DNA of 64,000 bases from Streptomyces scopuliridis RB72 (GCF_000718095.1 NZ_JOEI01000005.1:434001-498000), one strand, 5' to 3'; numbered from the stretch's first letter, positions 27,186 through 35,548 are shown. Program-made: numbers and translations. The notes: a model not told the origin generated them from the letters alone.

Positions 27186-27284
27186 AGGGGGCGCGTCGAC
27201 GTCGAAAGGGAGAGCGCGCGGAGGTTCGTGAGGAACGAACGAATCGAGCACGGTCGACCGTCGACGTCGGCAAGAGCGCCCCCT
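27186..27284. repeat. 99-bp imperfect inverted-repeat element between convergent genes
   Basis: Left arm AGGGGGCGCGTCGACGTCG (27186-27204) matches the complement of the right arm at 27262-27284, apart from 4 extra bases in the right arm. The interior contains a second hairpin, GTTCGT-gagga-ACGAAC (near 27223-27239), and the perfect palindrome CGGTCGACCG at 27251-27260. It fills nearly the whole gap between the convergent mannosidase and pyruvate oxidase genes. It could be a bidirectional terminator or a small non-coding repeat element. Confidence 0.7.
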
Positions 27285-27306
27285 GAGGCGAACCAAGCCC
27301 CAAGAA

Positions 27307-29049
27307 TCACGGCCGGGGCACGTTCCTCAAGTTGGAGCGTGCCATCTGGACCATGCGGCCCACTCCCCCGTCCAGGACGATCTTGCTGGCCGAGAGCGCG
27401 AAGCCCGTCACCATGTCGGCGCTGATCTTCGGTGGGATGGAGAGCGCGTTCGGGTCGGTGACGACATCGACCAGCGCCGGGCCCTTGTGCTTGAAGGCGT
27501 CCTTGAGCGCGCCCGCGAGCTGCCGGGGCTTCTCCACCCGTACCCCGTAGGCGCCGGCCGCGCGGGCGATGGCGGCGAAGTCCGGGTTGTGGTTGGTCGT
27601 GCCGTACGCAGGCAGCCCGGCCACCATCATCTCCAGCTCCACCATGCCCAGCGAGGAGTTGTTGAAGAGGACGATCTTCACCGGCAGGTCGTACTGGACG
27701 AGGGTGAGGAAGTCGCCCATCAGCATGGAGAATCCGCCGTCCCCGGACATCGAGACGACCTGGCGGTCGCGGTCGGTGAACTGCGCTCCGATGGCCTGCG
27801 GCAGCGCGTTGGCCATCGAGCCGTGGCTGAACGAGCCGATGACACGGCGCCGTCCGTTCGGCGTGAGATAACGGGCCGCCCAGACATTGCACATACCGGT
27901 GTCGACGGTGAACACGGCGTCGTCGTCGGCGACTTCGTCCAGTACGGAGGCGACGTACTCGGGGTGGATCGGGACATGCTTCTCGACCTTGCGGGTGTAC
28001 GCCTTGACCACGCCCTCCAGCGCGTCGGCGTGCTTCTTCAGCATCTTGTCGAGGAACGAGCGGTCCGTCTTGGCCCGTACGCGCGGCGTCAGACAGGTCA
28101 GGGTCTCGCGGACATCGCCCCAGACGGCGAGGTCCAGTTTCGAGCGGCGGCCGAGGCGTTCCGGCCTGATGTCGACCTGGACGATCTTGACATCGTCGGG
28201 CAGGAACGCATTGTACGGGAAGTCCGTGCCGAGCAGGATCAGCAGATCGCACTGGTTGGTGGCCTCGTAGGCGGCGCCGTAGCCGAGCAGTCCGCTCATC
28301 CCGACGTCGTACGGATTGTCGTACTGGATCCACTCCTTGCCGCGCAGGGCGTGCCCGACAGGCGACTTGACGCGCTCGGCGAACTCCATCACCTGGGCAT
28401 GCGCGCCGGCCGTGCCGCTGCCGCAGAAGAGGGTGATCCGGTTCGCCTCGTCGATCATGCGGGCGAGCTTGTCGATCTCCGCGTCGCCGGGGCGCACGGA
28501 CGGCCGGGAGGTGACGAGCGCGTGCTCCTCCGCCTTCTCGGGGGCGGGGGCGGAGGCGATGTCGCCGGGCAGGGTGACCACGCTGACGCCGCTCTGCCCG
28601 ATGGCGTGCTGGATCGCCGTCTGGACGAGGCGCGGCATCTGTTTCGGGCTGGAGATCATCTCGTTGTAGTGGCTGCACTCACGGAACAGCAGATCCGGGT
28701 GGGTCTCCTGGAAGTAGCCGAGACCGATCTCGCCGGACGGGATGTGGGAGGCGAGGGCGAGGACGGGCGCCATGGAGCGGTGGGCGTCGTAAAGACCGTT
28801 GATGAGATGCAGATTGCCGGGACCGCAGGAGCCGGCGCAGGCGGCGAGCTTGCCGGTGATCTGGGCCTCGGCGCCGGCCGCGAAGGCGGCGGTCTCCTCG
28901 TGCCTGACCTGGATCCAGTCGATCGCGCGGGTACGGCGGATGGCGTCGACGACCGGGTTGAGGCTGTCCCCGACGACTCCGTACAGCCGCTGGACGCCGG
29001 CCCTGACGAGGAGGTCGACGAACTGTTCCGCCACGCTCTGCTTGGCCAT
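27307..29049 (-). CDS. poxB: Thiamine-pyrophosphate enzyme, pyruvate oxidase/dehydrogenase (PoxB) type
   Basis: 580-aa TPP-dependent enzyme of the PoxB family, which decarboxylates pyruvate to acetate and CO2 with FAD and a quinone, or to acetyl phosphate in some relatives. The TPP-activating Glu is in VRHEETAAFAAG (near residue 51) and the TPP/Mg motif GDGGFSMLMGDF...LFNN lies at about 437-470. The central domain has HALRGKEWIQYDNPYDVGMSG, typical of this family. It lacks an obvious amphipathic membrane-binding C-terminal helix as in E. coli PoxB, so the electron acceptor is uncertain. Transcribed toward the mannosidase gene. Confidence 0.9.
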   Translation of the reverse strand: MAKQSVAEQFVDLLVRAGVQRLYGVVGDSLNPVVDAIRRTRAIDWIQVRHEETAAFAAGAEAQITGKLAACAGSCGPGNLHLINGLYDAHRSMAPVLALASHIPSGEIGLGYFQETHPDLLFRECSHYNEMISSPKQMPRLVQTAIQHAIGQSGVSVVTLPGDIASAPAPEKAEEHALVTSRPSVRPGDAEIDKLARMIDEANRITLFCGSGTAGAHAQVMEFAERVKSPVGHALRGKEWIQYDNPYDVGMSGLLGYGAAYEATNQCDLLILLGTDFPYNAFLPDDVKIVQVDIRPERLGRRSKLDLAVWGDVRETLTCLTPRVRAKTDRSFLDKMLKKHADALEGVVKAYTRKVEKHVPIHPEYVASVLDEVADDDAVFTVDTGMCNVWAARYLTPNGRRRVIGSFSHGSMANALPQAIGAQFTDRDRQVVSMSGDGGFSMLMGDFLTLVQYDLPVKIVLFNNSSLGMVELEMMVAGLPAYGTTNHNPDFAAIARAAGAYGVRVEKPRQLAGALKDAFKHKGPALVDVVTDPNALSIPPKISADMVTGFALSASKIVLDGGVGRMVQMARSNLRNVPRP

Positions 29050-29160
29050 GGAAGCGCACCCTTTCTGGTGGACCGCCGGGGCCCCACCGGTGGGGGCCTG
29101 CTCCGTCCGGACGTGCCCGTCCAGCCCTGTCCGGTGTCCATCAACCCATGCCGGACGCGG

Positions 29161-30588
29161 TTACGCCTCCCAGACGCCGACCGCCGTGCGGTCGTCGGCG
29201 TAACCCTTCACCCTCAGCCCGGCGTCCGCGAGGAACCCGGCCAGACCCGGTGGGGCGGCCGGGCCCCAGCGGTCGGCCAGTTCGCGGGCGAGCGCGGGCT
29301 CGCCGCGCAGCGGCTCGGACATACCGGCGCTGCACAACAGGAGGGTGTCGCCGGGCCGGGCGACCGAGGCGCGGAACCGGAACGGCTCGGGCGGCGGCGG
29401 AAGCGGCGCTTCGCCGTACGGAGAGGTGGCGTACGGGGACGGGGTGTACGGGGACGGGGGTTTCGTGATCGCCAGATCCATCGTCAGCCGGTCGCCCTCG
29501 GGCGTCTCGGCGGGCGGGGAGCCGAAGCCGGCCACGGGCGGGCCGGTGGTGGCGGCGGGCTCGGCGAGGGGCGGCTCCAGGTCCTGCCACGCGCCGTCCC
29601 TGAGCCGGAAGAGGCCGCCGTCGCCGACCCCGAAGAACACGCGCGTACGGCAGTCGGGATCGGCGGAGAGCAGCAGACAGCGCAGGCCGGCGGTGTACTG
29701 CCCCGGGGGCAGCCCCAGTTCGGCGGCGCGGGCGCGGAGCTTGCCGAACCCCCGGTCGGTCAGCCGGTGCAGCCCGGACTTGAGGTCGCCCCTGCGGCCC
29801 GCCCGTATGTCCGCGGAGAGGCTGCCGTGGCTGCGGCCGACGGCGCCGCCGATCCACCGGCACACGTCCGCCGCGGCGCGATGGGAGCCCTCGGCGGCGC
29901 GGGCGCCACTGGCGACGGCGACGAGGACGAGCGCGTCGGCGCCGTCCCCGAAGCGGGCGGTCAGCAGGGCGTCGCGGCGGGGTTCGCCACGGTAGCGCGC
30001 GGAGTCGCCCCGTACGGACATGGCCCGCAGCGTGTACGTCCCGTAGCGCGCGCCGTCGAGGACGGTGTCGGCGACGATCTCGTCCAGCCGGTCGGCGTGC
30101 GCGGCGGGCAGGGCGGCGGGCTCGGGGTCGTACGTGGGCGGCCCGTCGCCCACATGGGTGACGCGGGCGGGCGAGGCGGCGGGCTCGCGGGGCGTGGGAG
30201 GTACGGGAGTTGGCCGACGCGGGTCCGGGGGCCGGGGTGGCAGCGGAGGCGAGGGCAGGGGTGACTCGGCCGGGGCGCCCGGCAGCGGTCGTGCGTCGCT
30301 GGGCTCGTACGGCACGGCCGGCTCCCATGGCTCCCATGGCTCCCCGGCGACGGGGGGCTGGGGTCGGGGTCGCTCCGGAGCCGTGGCTTCCGGCTGCGTG
30401 CCCACGGCGTCGAGCACCACATCCGGAACTGGGCCCGGCGCCGAGTCCGCCACCGCGTCGGCCGCCGAGTCGAAGCGGTCGTCGAGCGTGTCACCGGCCG
30501 CCGGTGCGGGGCCGGTGTCCGGCGTGGACTCGTCGTACAGCCGGTTCCACCAGTCGCCGTCGGCCGACTTCTCCCCCTGCTGGCTCAT
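29161..30588 (-). CDS. PP2C-like protein with proline-rich N-terminus, probably inactive
   Basis: 475-aa protein. Residues 1 to about 165 are acidic and then very proline-rich and look disordered. Residues about 170-475 have a PP2C-like layout (VRGDSARYRGEPRRDA, then FFGVGDGGLFRL) but lack the metal-binding DGMGGH block: the aligned stretch reads VASGARAAEGSHRAA. A catalytic phosphatase is therefore unlikely, and it may be a pseudophosphatase that binds a phosphoprotein. It starts at ATG 30588, divergent from the regulator at 30932. The fold assignment is by pattern and moderately sure. Confidence 0.7.
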   Translation of the reverse strand: MSQQGEKSADGDWWNRLYDESTPDTGPAPAAGDTLDDRFDSAADAVADSAPGPVPDVVLDAVGTQPEATAPERPRPQPPVAGEPWEPWEPAVPYEPSDARPLPGAPAESPLPSPPLPPRPPDPRRPTPVPPTPREPAASPARVTHVGDGPPTYDPEPAALPAAHADRLDEIVADTVLDGARYGTYTLRAMSVRGDSARYRGEPRRDALLTARFGDGADALVLVAVASGARAAEGSHRAAADVCRWIGGAVGRSHGSLSADIRAGRRGDLKSGLHRLTDRGFGKLRARAAELGLPPGQYTAGLRCLLLSADPDCRTRVFFGVGDGGLFRLRDGAWQDLEPPLAEPAATTGPPVAGFGSPPAETPEGDRLTMDLAITKPPSPYTPSPYATSPYGEAPLPPPPEPFRFRASVARPGDTLLLCSAGMSEPLRGEPALARELADRWGPAAPPGLAGFLADAGLRVKGYADDRTAVGVWEA

Positions 30589-30931
30589 GACCCTATTGTC
30601 GACCGCGCCGGGGACGCGAAAACGGGGCGTCGGGAAAAAGAAGGCGGAGAAAAGAGCGGGAGAAACGCAGAGTCCGCCGGGCGGCCCCACCCCCCACGGG
30701 AAGGACGCCCGGCGGACATTCACAGATTCGACCAGAGCCGGTTTATGCATACCCACGGGGAATATGACCGGGTCTGTTGCTGCTGTGATGGCGCCACCTT
30801 GGCAGACAGACGGCCTGTACAGGGATGATGGGGGCGGCGGGTTTACGCCGTGGCCGGTTTCCGCCACGGCCCGTGGCGGAAAGAGCGTGGCCGGGAAGGC
30901 CGCGCGGGCGTCCAGGGAGGGGTTGGCAGGG
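30589..30931. promoter_or_regulatory. Divergent promoter region with a strong hairpin at 30672-30717
   Basis: 343 bp between the divergent PP2C-like and regulator genes. At 30672-30683 and 30706-30717 a perfect 12-bp inverted repeat (GTCCGCCGGGCG/CGCCCGGCGGAC) with a 22-base loop is present. It could act in the 5' leader of one of the two transcripts or as a barrier between them. A purine-rich AT-leaning stretch precedes it (30620-30670). Confidence 0.55.
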
Positions 30932-31924
30932 ATGCTGGGAGCGATAGGTCTCGACGAGAGACAGGAGTCCGCGTACCGCGCGCTGGTGGCGATCGGCGCA
31001 GCGGAGGTGGCGGATCTGGCCCATCGGCTCGCACTCCCCGAGCCGGACACCGAACGGGCCCTGCGCCGGCTGGAGCGGCAGGGCCTGGCCGCGCAGTCCT
31101 CGTCCCGTACCGGACGGTGGGTCGCGGCGCCGCCCGCCGTCGCGCTCGGCGCGCTGCTCACCCAGCACCGCCACGAGCTGGAACAGGCCGAACTGGCCGC
31201 CGTACTGCTCGCGGAGGAGTACCGCGCGGAGGCCACCGAGCCGGCGGTGCACGATCTGATCGAGGTGGTGACGGGCGCGAGCGCGGTGGCCCACCGCTTC
31301 CGCCAGTTGCAGCTGGGCGCCACCGAGGAGGTCTGCGCCCTGGTCACCGGCCGGCCGGTGGCCGTGACCGGGATGGACAACGAGGCCGAGGAGCGGGCGG
31401 CCTCGCGCGGGGTCGCGTACCGGGTGGTCCTCGAACGCGAGGTGCTCTCGCTGCCCGCCGGCATCACCGAACTGTCCGCCGCGCTCGGCCGCGACGAGCA
31501 GGTCCGGGTGACCGAGCGGGTGCCGACGAAGCTGGTGGTGGCGGACCGCGCCCTGGCGATGGTGCCGCTGACGGGCCGTGGGGTCGGGCCCGCGGCCCTG
31601 GTCGTGCACGCCAGTGGACTGCTGGAGTCGCTGATGGGGCTCTTCGAGGCGGTGTGGCGCGAGGCGTTGCCGCTCAGGCTCGGTACGGACGGCGCGGTCA
31701 CGGAGCTGGACCTTCCCGGTCCTGACACCACCGACCTGGAGATCCTGTCCCTGCTGCTCGCCGGTATGACGGACGCGAGCGTGGCCAAACAGCTGGACCT
31801 GGGGCTGCGCACCGTACAGCGCAGAGTGAAGGGGCTGATGGAGCTGAGCGGGGTGACGACCCGTCTCCAGCTGGGCTGGCACGCCTACGAGAAGGGCTGG
31901 GTGGCACGCGACCTGCGGCCCTGA
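30932..31924 (+). CDS. TrmB-like N-terminus plus LuxR-like HTH regulator
   Basis: 330-aa regulator. The start MLGAIGLDERQESAYRALVAIG is a TrmB-type winged-helix domain (residues 1-65), followed by a coiled-coil and a ligand-like domain. The C-terminus is a LuxR-type HTH (DLEILSLLLAGMTDASVAKQ, near residue 272). This architecture is common in Streptomyces as a stand-alone regulator. ATG 30932 was chosen because GGAGGGG sits 9 bases upstream and homologous proteins start there; the frame is open much further upstream without similarity. The target is unknown. Confidence 0.85.
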   Translation: MLGAIGLDERQESAYRALVAIGAAEVADLAHRLALPEPDTERALRRLERQGLAAQSSSRTGRWVAAPPAVALGALLTQHRHELEQAELAAVLLAEEYRAEATEPAVHDLIEVVTGASAVAHRFRQLQLGATEEVCALVTGRPVAVTGMDNEAEERAASRGVAYRVVLEREVLSLPAGITELSAALGRDEQVRVTERVPTKLVVADRALAMVPLTGRGVGPAALVVHASGLLESLMGLFEAVWREALPLRLGTDGAVTELDLPGPDTTDLEILSLLLAGMTDASVAKQLDLGLRTVQRRVKGLMELSGVTTRLQLGWHAYEKGWVARDLRP

Positions 31925-31954
31925 GCGCGATCCCGCACAGCGAAGCAGAGGGAA

Positions 31955-32045
31955 GTGTGGCAGCTCGTCCTGGTGGGCCTGGTGATGCTGCTCGGGCTTA
32001 CTCGTCCGGTCCCCGGTGTGCCGGGGCGATCGGCGGGCGACGGGC
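31955..32045 (+). pseudogene. Remnant of a DUF456 membrane protein gene
   Basis: From GTG 31955 (GAGGGAA just upstream) the frame encodes VWQLVLVGLVMLLGL, then a Pro-Gly-Val-Pro-Gly segment. This closely resembles the first transmembrane hairpin of Streptomyces DUF456 proteins (WQL-VLVGLVMLLGL-GVLVPGVPG). The expected second half and remaining helices are missing, and the sequence beyond is not similar. The same frame happens to read into the PPOX gene. Read here as a truncated relic; the identification rests on about 25 residues. Confidence 0.45.
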
Positions 32046-32088
32046 TATTCGATCCGCGCGTGGCTGGGCGCGGTGATCCGGGGGTAGG

Positions 32089-32130
32089 CCCGGGACCGCC
32101 GCTGGTCCTAGGACCGGAGGCGGTCCCGGG
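32089..32130. repeat. 42-bp nested palindrome
   Basis: Outer arms CCCGGGACCGCC (32089-32100) and GGCGGTCCCGGG (32119-32130) are perfectly complementary over 12 bp. Between them lies a second perfect palindrome GGTCCTAGGACC (32104-32115), set off by three unpaired bases on each side. It lies between the regulator and PPOX genes, about 40 bp before the PPOX start. It could be a terminator for the regulator or relic, an operator, or a recombination or replication-related site. Confidence 0.85.
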
Positions 32131-32170
32131 ACTGATGCGCCGTGGGAGGTATCCGTGTGAGGCTGGCACC

Positions 32171-32536
32171 ATGACCGAATTCAGCGAGGCCGAGCGCGCG
32201 TATCTGAGGTCCCAGCGGCTGGGGCGGATGGCGACCGTGGATTCCAAGGGGCAGCCACAGGCCAACCCGGTCGGCTTCTTCCCGCAGGACGACGGCACGA
32301 TCCTGATCGGTGGTCTGGCGCTGGGGACCACCAAGAAGTGGCGCAATCTCCAGGCGAATCCGCGGGTGGCGCTGGTCGTGGACGACATCGTGAGCACGAA
32401 TCCGTGGAAGGTGCGCGGAGTGGACATCCGGGGTGAGGCGGAGCTGCTGACGGGGCCGCACGACCTCGGTCCGCACTTCAGCGAGGAGCTGATCCGTATT
32501 CACCCCCGCAGGATCCACAGTTGGGGTCTGGACTGA
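32171..32536 (+). CDS. PPOX-class (F420-dependent type) oxidoreductase
   Basis: 121-aa protein of the pyridoxamine-phosphate-oxidase fold, the small F420- or flavin-dependent class. Visible: RLGRMATVDSKGQPQANPVGF at the N-terminus, GTTKKWRNLQANPRVALVVDD in the middle and GVDIRGEAELL in the C-terminal barrel strand. It would reduce an unknown small molecule, perhaps in detoxification. The start ATG 32171 has GAGG 8 bases upstream; longer in-frame starts run into the palindrome and DUF456 relic and lack similarity. Convergent with the glycosylase gene, 4 bases apart. Confidence 0.9.
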   Translation: MTEFSEAERAYLRSQRLGRMATVDSKGQPQANPVGFFPQDDGTILIGGLALGTTKKWRNLQANPRVALVVDDIVSTNPWKVRGVDIRGEAELLTGPHDLGPHFSEELIRIHPRRIHSWGLD

Positions 32537-32540
32537 CCCG

Positions 32541-34037
32541 TCACACCGAGCCCGGGCCGGGGTGATCGGTGTCCTCCACGCGCTGAACGGTGTCCTCCGC
32601 GCCGAGACGCAGATGCCGCGTCGCGTAGGACCGCCAGGGCCGCCACGCCTCGTCGTCCCGCGCCCCCTCGGGCGCCACATCGGGGTCGCCCAGCGCCCGC
32701 ATCCGGATCAGCGCCGCCGTACGGCGGGTCACCCCGGGCACGGTCAGCAGGGCCCGTCCGGCCTCGTCGCGGTCCGCTCCGGGATCGAGCCGTACGGTGC
32801 CGTCGGCGAGTGCGGCGGCGAGCGGGCCCGCCATCGGGTCGTCACGCAGGGCCGCCGGCTCGGGGAACAGCCGGTCGAGCCGGCCGCAGGGGCGGTCCAC
32901 CGGCTCGCCGTATCGCTCGACGAGCCGCCCGGCCGCCGCGTCGCCGACGAGCGCGCGCAGGGCGTACTCCTCCGGTTCGGCGGCGCCGGGCGAGCGCAGC
33001 CCGGGGCGGGCCGCGACGAGCGGGGCGAGCCGCGGGTCGGCGCCGAGGCGCTCGTCCACGGCGTACGGATCGGCGTCGAGGTCGAAGAGCCGGCGCAGCC
33101 GCTGTACGGCGGTGGTGAGGTCGCGCAGCTCGGTGAGGTGGATCCGCGCCTCCAGCCAGCCGCTCCGGGCGCGTGGGTCGCGTGGGTCGCGCATGTCTCC
33201 GGTCGGCCGGGTCTCGTCCACGGAGACGAAGCCGGGGCCGTGCGGCAGCCGTAGCGTACGGCGGTAGGTCCGGGCGCCGGGTTCGCCGGTCACCTCTTCC
33301 ACATGCGGGAGCGCTTCCCGGGCGAGGAGGTCGAAGACCTCACGGGCCGCGTAGGGGCCCCGGTAGGCGAGCCGCAGGGGGATGCCGGTGAGACGCGGCA
33401 GGTCGGTGCGCGGCGCCCGGTCCGGGGAGGGCGCCGAGGCCTTGGGGAGGGTGCGGGTGCCCGCTCCGGTCCCCGCTCCCGTCCCCGACTCGGCGCGGAG
33501 ACCGCTGGGGGTACGGGCGTAGATCTGCCGGATCGTCTCATTGAACTGGCGCACGCTCGCGAAGCCGGCCGCGAACGCGATCTCCGTGACCGGCAGCCCG
33601 GTCGTCTGGAGCAACACCCGTGCCGTGTGCGCCCGCTGGGCACGGGCGAGGGCGACGGGCCCGGCGCCCAGCTCGGCGGTGAGCTGGCGCTGCACCTGCC
33701 GGGCGCTGTAGCCGAGGCGCCCGGCCAGCCCCGGCACCCCTTCCCGGTCCACGATCCCGTCGCCGATCAGCCGCATCGCGCGGCCGACGACATCGGCGCG
33801 TACGTTCCACTCCGCCGACCCGGGCACGGCGTCCGGCCTGCACCGGCGGCAGGCGCGGAAGCCGTGGCCCTGGGCGGCGGCCGCGGTCGGGTAGAACCGT
33901 ACGTTCTTCCGCTTCGGGGTCACGGCGGGGCAGCTCGGCCGGCAGTAGATCCCGGTCGTCTCGACGGCGAAGAAGAACGCGCCGTCGAAACGCGCGTCGC
34001 GGCTGGCGACCGCCTCGTATCTCGTCTCCTCGTCCAT
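32541..34037 (-). CDS. alkA: Ada-AlkA fusion: DNA-3-methyladenine glycosylase with AraC HTH
   Basis: 498-aa DNA alkylation repair protein. Residues 1 to about 75 form an Ada metal-binding domain with four Cys (YCRPSC and CRRC). It also contains VETTGIYCRPSCPAVTPKRKNVRFY. Residues about 85-185 are an AraC-type HTH (VTEIAFAAGFASVRQFNETI). Residues about 210-490 are an AlkA glycosylase with an HhH-GPD hairpin (VPGVTRRTAALIRMRALGDPD). The protein can probably sense methyl-phosphotriesters, activate transcription and excise alkylated bases. ATG 34037; a Gly-Thr linker (TGAGTGAGT) joins the halves. Confidence 0.92.
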   Translation of the reverse strand: MDEETRYEAVASRDARFDGAFFFAVETTGIYCRPSCPAVTPKRKNVRFYPTAAAAQGHGFRACRRCRPDAVPGSAEWNVRADVVGRAMRLIGDGIVDREGVPGLAGRLGYSARQVQRQLTAELGAGPVALARAQRAHTARVLLQTTGLPVTEIAFAAGFASVRQFNETIRQIYARTPSGLRAESGTGAGTGAGTRTLPKASAPSPDRAPRTDLPRLTGIPLRLAYRGPYAAREVFDLLAREALPHVEEVTGEPGARTYRRTLRLPHGPGFVSVDETRPTGDMRDPRDPRARSGWLEARIHLTELRDLTTAVQRLRRLFDLDADPYAVDERLGADPRLAPLVAARPGLRSPGAAEPEEYALRALVGDAAAGRLVERYGEPVDRPCGRLDRLFPEPAALRDDPMAGPLAAALADGTVRLDPGADRDEAGRALLTVPGVTRRTAALIRMRALGDPDVAPEGARDDEAWRPWRSYATRHLRLGAEDTVQRVEDTDHPGPGSV

Positions 34038-34177
34038 CACGGTGTCCAGTGTGCGACGGCCGGCCCCACCGGACCGGCGGATTTCGGACGCCACGTTCCG
34101 CACGCCCGGCGGCCCCGGGAGGTAGGGGCTGCCGGGCGTACGGGCTCCGGGCGTACGGCCGTACGCCCGGCCCGCCG

Positions 34178-35284
34178 CTACCGGATCCGTCCGCGCTTGG
34201 CCTCCATGGCCGCGCGGCCCTCCGCGCCCTTGCGCTTCCAGTCCCGCCGGATCTCGCCGCGCAGCCGGGCGTCGGTCTTGGCGACGATGCGCTGGTTCTC
34301 GCGCAGCAGCTTGCGGTAGCTCTCCAGGCGCCGCACGGACAGCGAGCCGTCCTCGACCGCGGCGAGCACGGCGCATCCCGGCTCCGCCAGATGCGCGCAG
34401 TCGTGGAACCGGCACTCCGCGGCGAGCCCCTCGATCTCCGAGAAGACCTGCCCGACCCCGCTCTCGGCGTCCCACAGCCCGACACCGCGCAGCCCCGGGG
34501 TGTCGATGAGCACGCCGCCCCCGGGCATGGCGAGGAGATTGCGGGTCGTGGTGGTGTGCCGCCCCTTCCCGTCCACGTCACGGATGGCCCGCACCTCCAT
34601 CACCTCGTCCCCGAGCAGAGCGTTGGCGAGGGTCGACTTCCCGGCCCCGGAGATACCGAGGAGGACGCTGGTGCCGCCCGACAGCACGGCGGAGAGCACA
34701 TCGATCCCCTCCCCCGTGGCCGAACTGACGGTCAGCACCTGCACTCCGGGCGCGGTGGTCCGTACGTCCTCGACCAGATGACCGAGCACGGCGGGGTCGC
34801 TCACGAGATCCGCCTTCGTGAGCACGATGACCGGGAGGGCGCCGCTCTCCCAGCCGAGAGCGAGAAAGCGCTCGACCCGCCCGAGGTCGAGTTCGACGGC
34901 GAGGGAGATCGCGATGACCGCGTGATCGACATTGGCCGCGAGGATCTGCCCCTCGGAGCGGGTGGAGGCGGTGGACCGTAGGAACGCGGTACGCCGCGGC
35001 AGATACTCCCGTACGAACCGGGGATCGCCGCCCGGGTCGACGGCGGCCCAGTCGCCGGTGCAGATCACCCGCAGCGGATCACGCGGGGTCACGAACTCGG
35101 TGTCGGCCCGCACCAGTCCGGCCGGGGTGATGACATCGCACTGGCCGCGGTCGACCCGTACCACCCGGCCGGGCACAAGCCCGCGCTCGGCATACGGAGC
35201 GAACTCGGCTTCCCAGCCCTCGTCCCAGCCGTACGGGACGAGCGGGTGTGACGTGGGGAAAGCGAGCAGAGAAGAGAAAGACAA
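34178..35284 (-). CDS. rsgA: Ribosome small-subunit-dependent GTPase A
   Basis: 368-aa circularly permuted GTPase that tests late-stage 30S subunits. The order of G-motifs is G4 (VLTKADLV), G1 (LLGISGAGKST) then G3 (LIDTPGLRG), as expected for RsgA/YjeQ. A C-terminal zinc knuckle (CRFHDCAHLAEPGCAV) and an N-terminal OB-fold are present. The start is TTG 35284, the only plausible initiator, with GAAGGG about 6 bases upstream. That ribosome site is inside a hairpin, and a short ORF lies upstream, which suggests translational control. Confidence 0.92.
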   Translation of the reverse strand: MSFSSLLAFPTSHPLVPYGWDEGWEAEFAPYAERGLVPGRVVRVDRGQCDVITPAGLVRADTEFVTPRDPLRVICTGDWAAVDPGGDPRFVREYLPRRTAFLRSTASTRSEGQILAANVDHAVIAISLAVELDLGRVERFLALGWESGALPVIVLTKADLVSDPAVLGHLVEDVRTTAPGVQVLTVSSATGEGIDVLSAVLSGGTSVLLGISGAGKSTLANALLGDEVMEVRAIRDVDGKGRHTTTTRNLLAMPGGGVLIDTPGLRGVGLWDAESGVGQVFSEIEGLAAECRFHDCAHLAEPGCAVLAAVEDGSLSVRRLESYRKLLRENQRIVAKTDARLRGEIRRDWKRKGAEGRAAMEAKRGRIR

Positions 35285-35285
35285 G

Positions 35286-35310
35286 GGGGACCCTTCACAA
35301 GGGTGGCCCC
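35286..35310 (-). promoter_or_regulatory. Hairpin overlapping the rsgA ribosome-binding site
   Basis: In the mRNA sense (minus strand) GGGGCCACCCTT pairs with AAGGGTCCCC across a GTG loop, with two bulged bases. The 3' arm contains the AAGGG ribosome site of rsgA and ends one base before the TTG start, so folding should reduce rsgA translation. Confidence 0.6.
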
Positions 35311-35350
35311 GGCACGCGCGCGTGGGCGCGAGAAGACGAAGAGACGAAGG

Positions 35351-35422
35351 TCAGCCGGAGACCACAGGGGTGGGATTGATGAACTTCTGTTCCTGGGCGG
35401 TGCCCAGCGTGGTGACAGTCAT
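35351..35422 (-). CDS. Short upstream ORF (23 aa), putative leader peptide of rsgA
   Basis: ATG 35422 to TGA 35351 encodes a 23-residue peptide beginning MTVTTLGTAQEQ and ending KFINPTPVVSG. It is preceded by a near-consensus AGGAGGTGAGG, one of the strongest ribosome sites in the window, which argues for real translation. It lies 66 bases upstream of rsgA on the same strand, with the RBS-masking hairpin starting 40 bases after its stop. It has no signal sequence or RiPP-type Cys/Ser core. A regulatory leader is the simplest reading, and an independent small protein is possible. Confidence 0.55.
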   Translation of the reverse strand: MTVTTLGTAQEQKFINPTPVVSG

Positions 35423-35548
35423 CAATGTCCTCACCTCCTGATTCCTCGATCCGGTCCGATCCGCGACAGCCGATGGATGACGGCCGACGGCTGCGGTCGG
35501 CCGTACGGCGCTCACCCTAGCCGTACCGGACGAGGTGACGCGAGCTGT

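Noticed and set aside
26087..28678. 863-aa minus-strand frame across the mannosidase end and pyruvate oxidase gene
   Set aside because: Antisense to a clear GH38 coding sequence and out of frame with the TPP enzyme; no recognisable domain.
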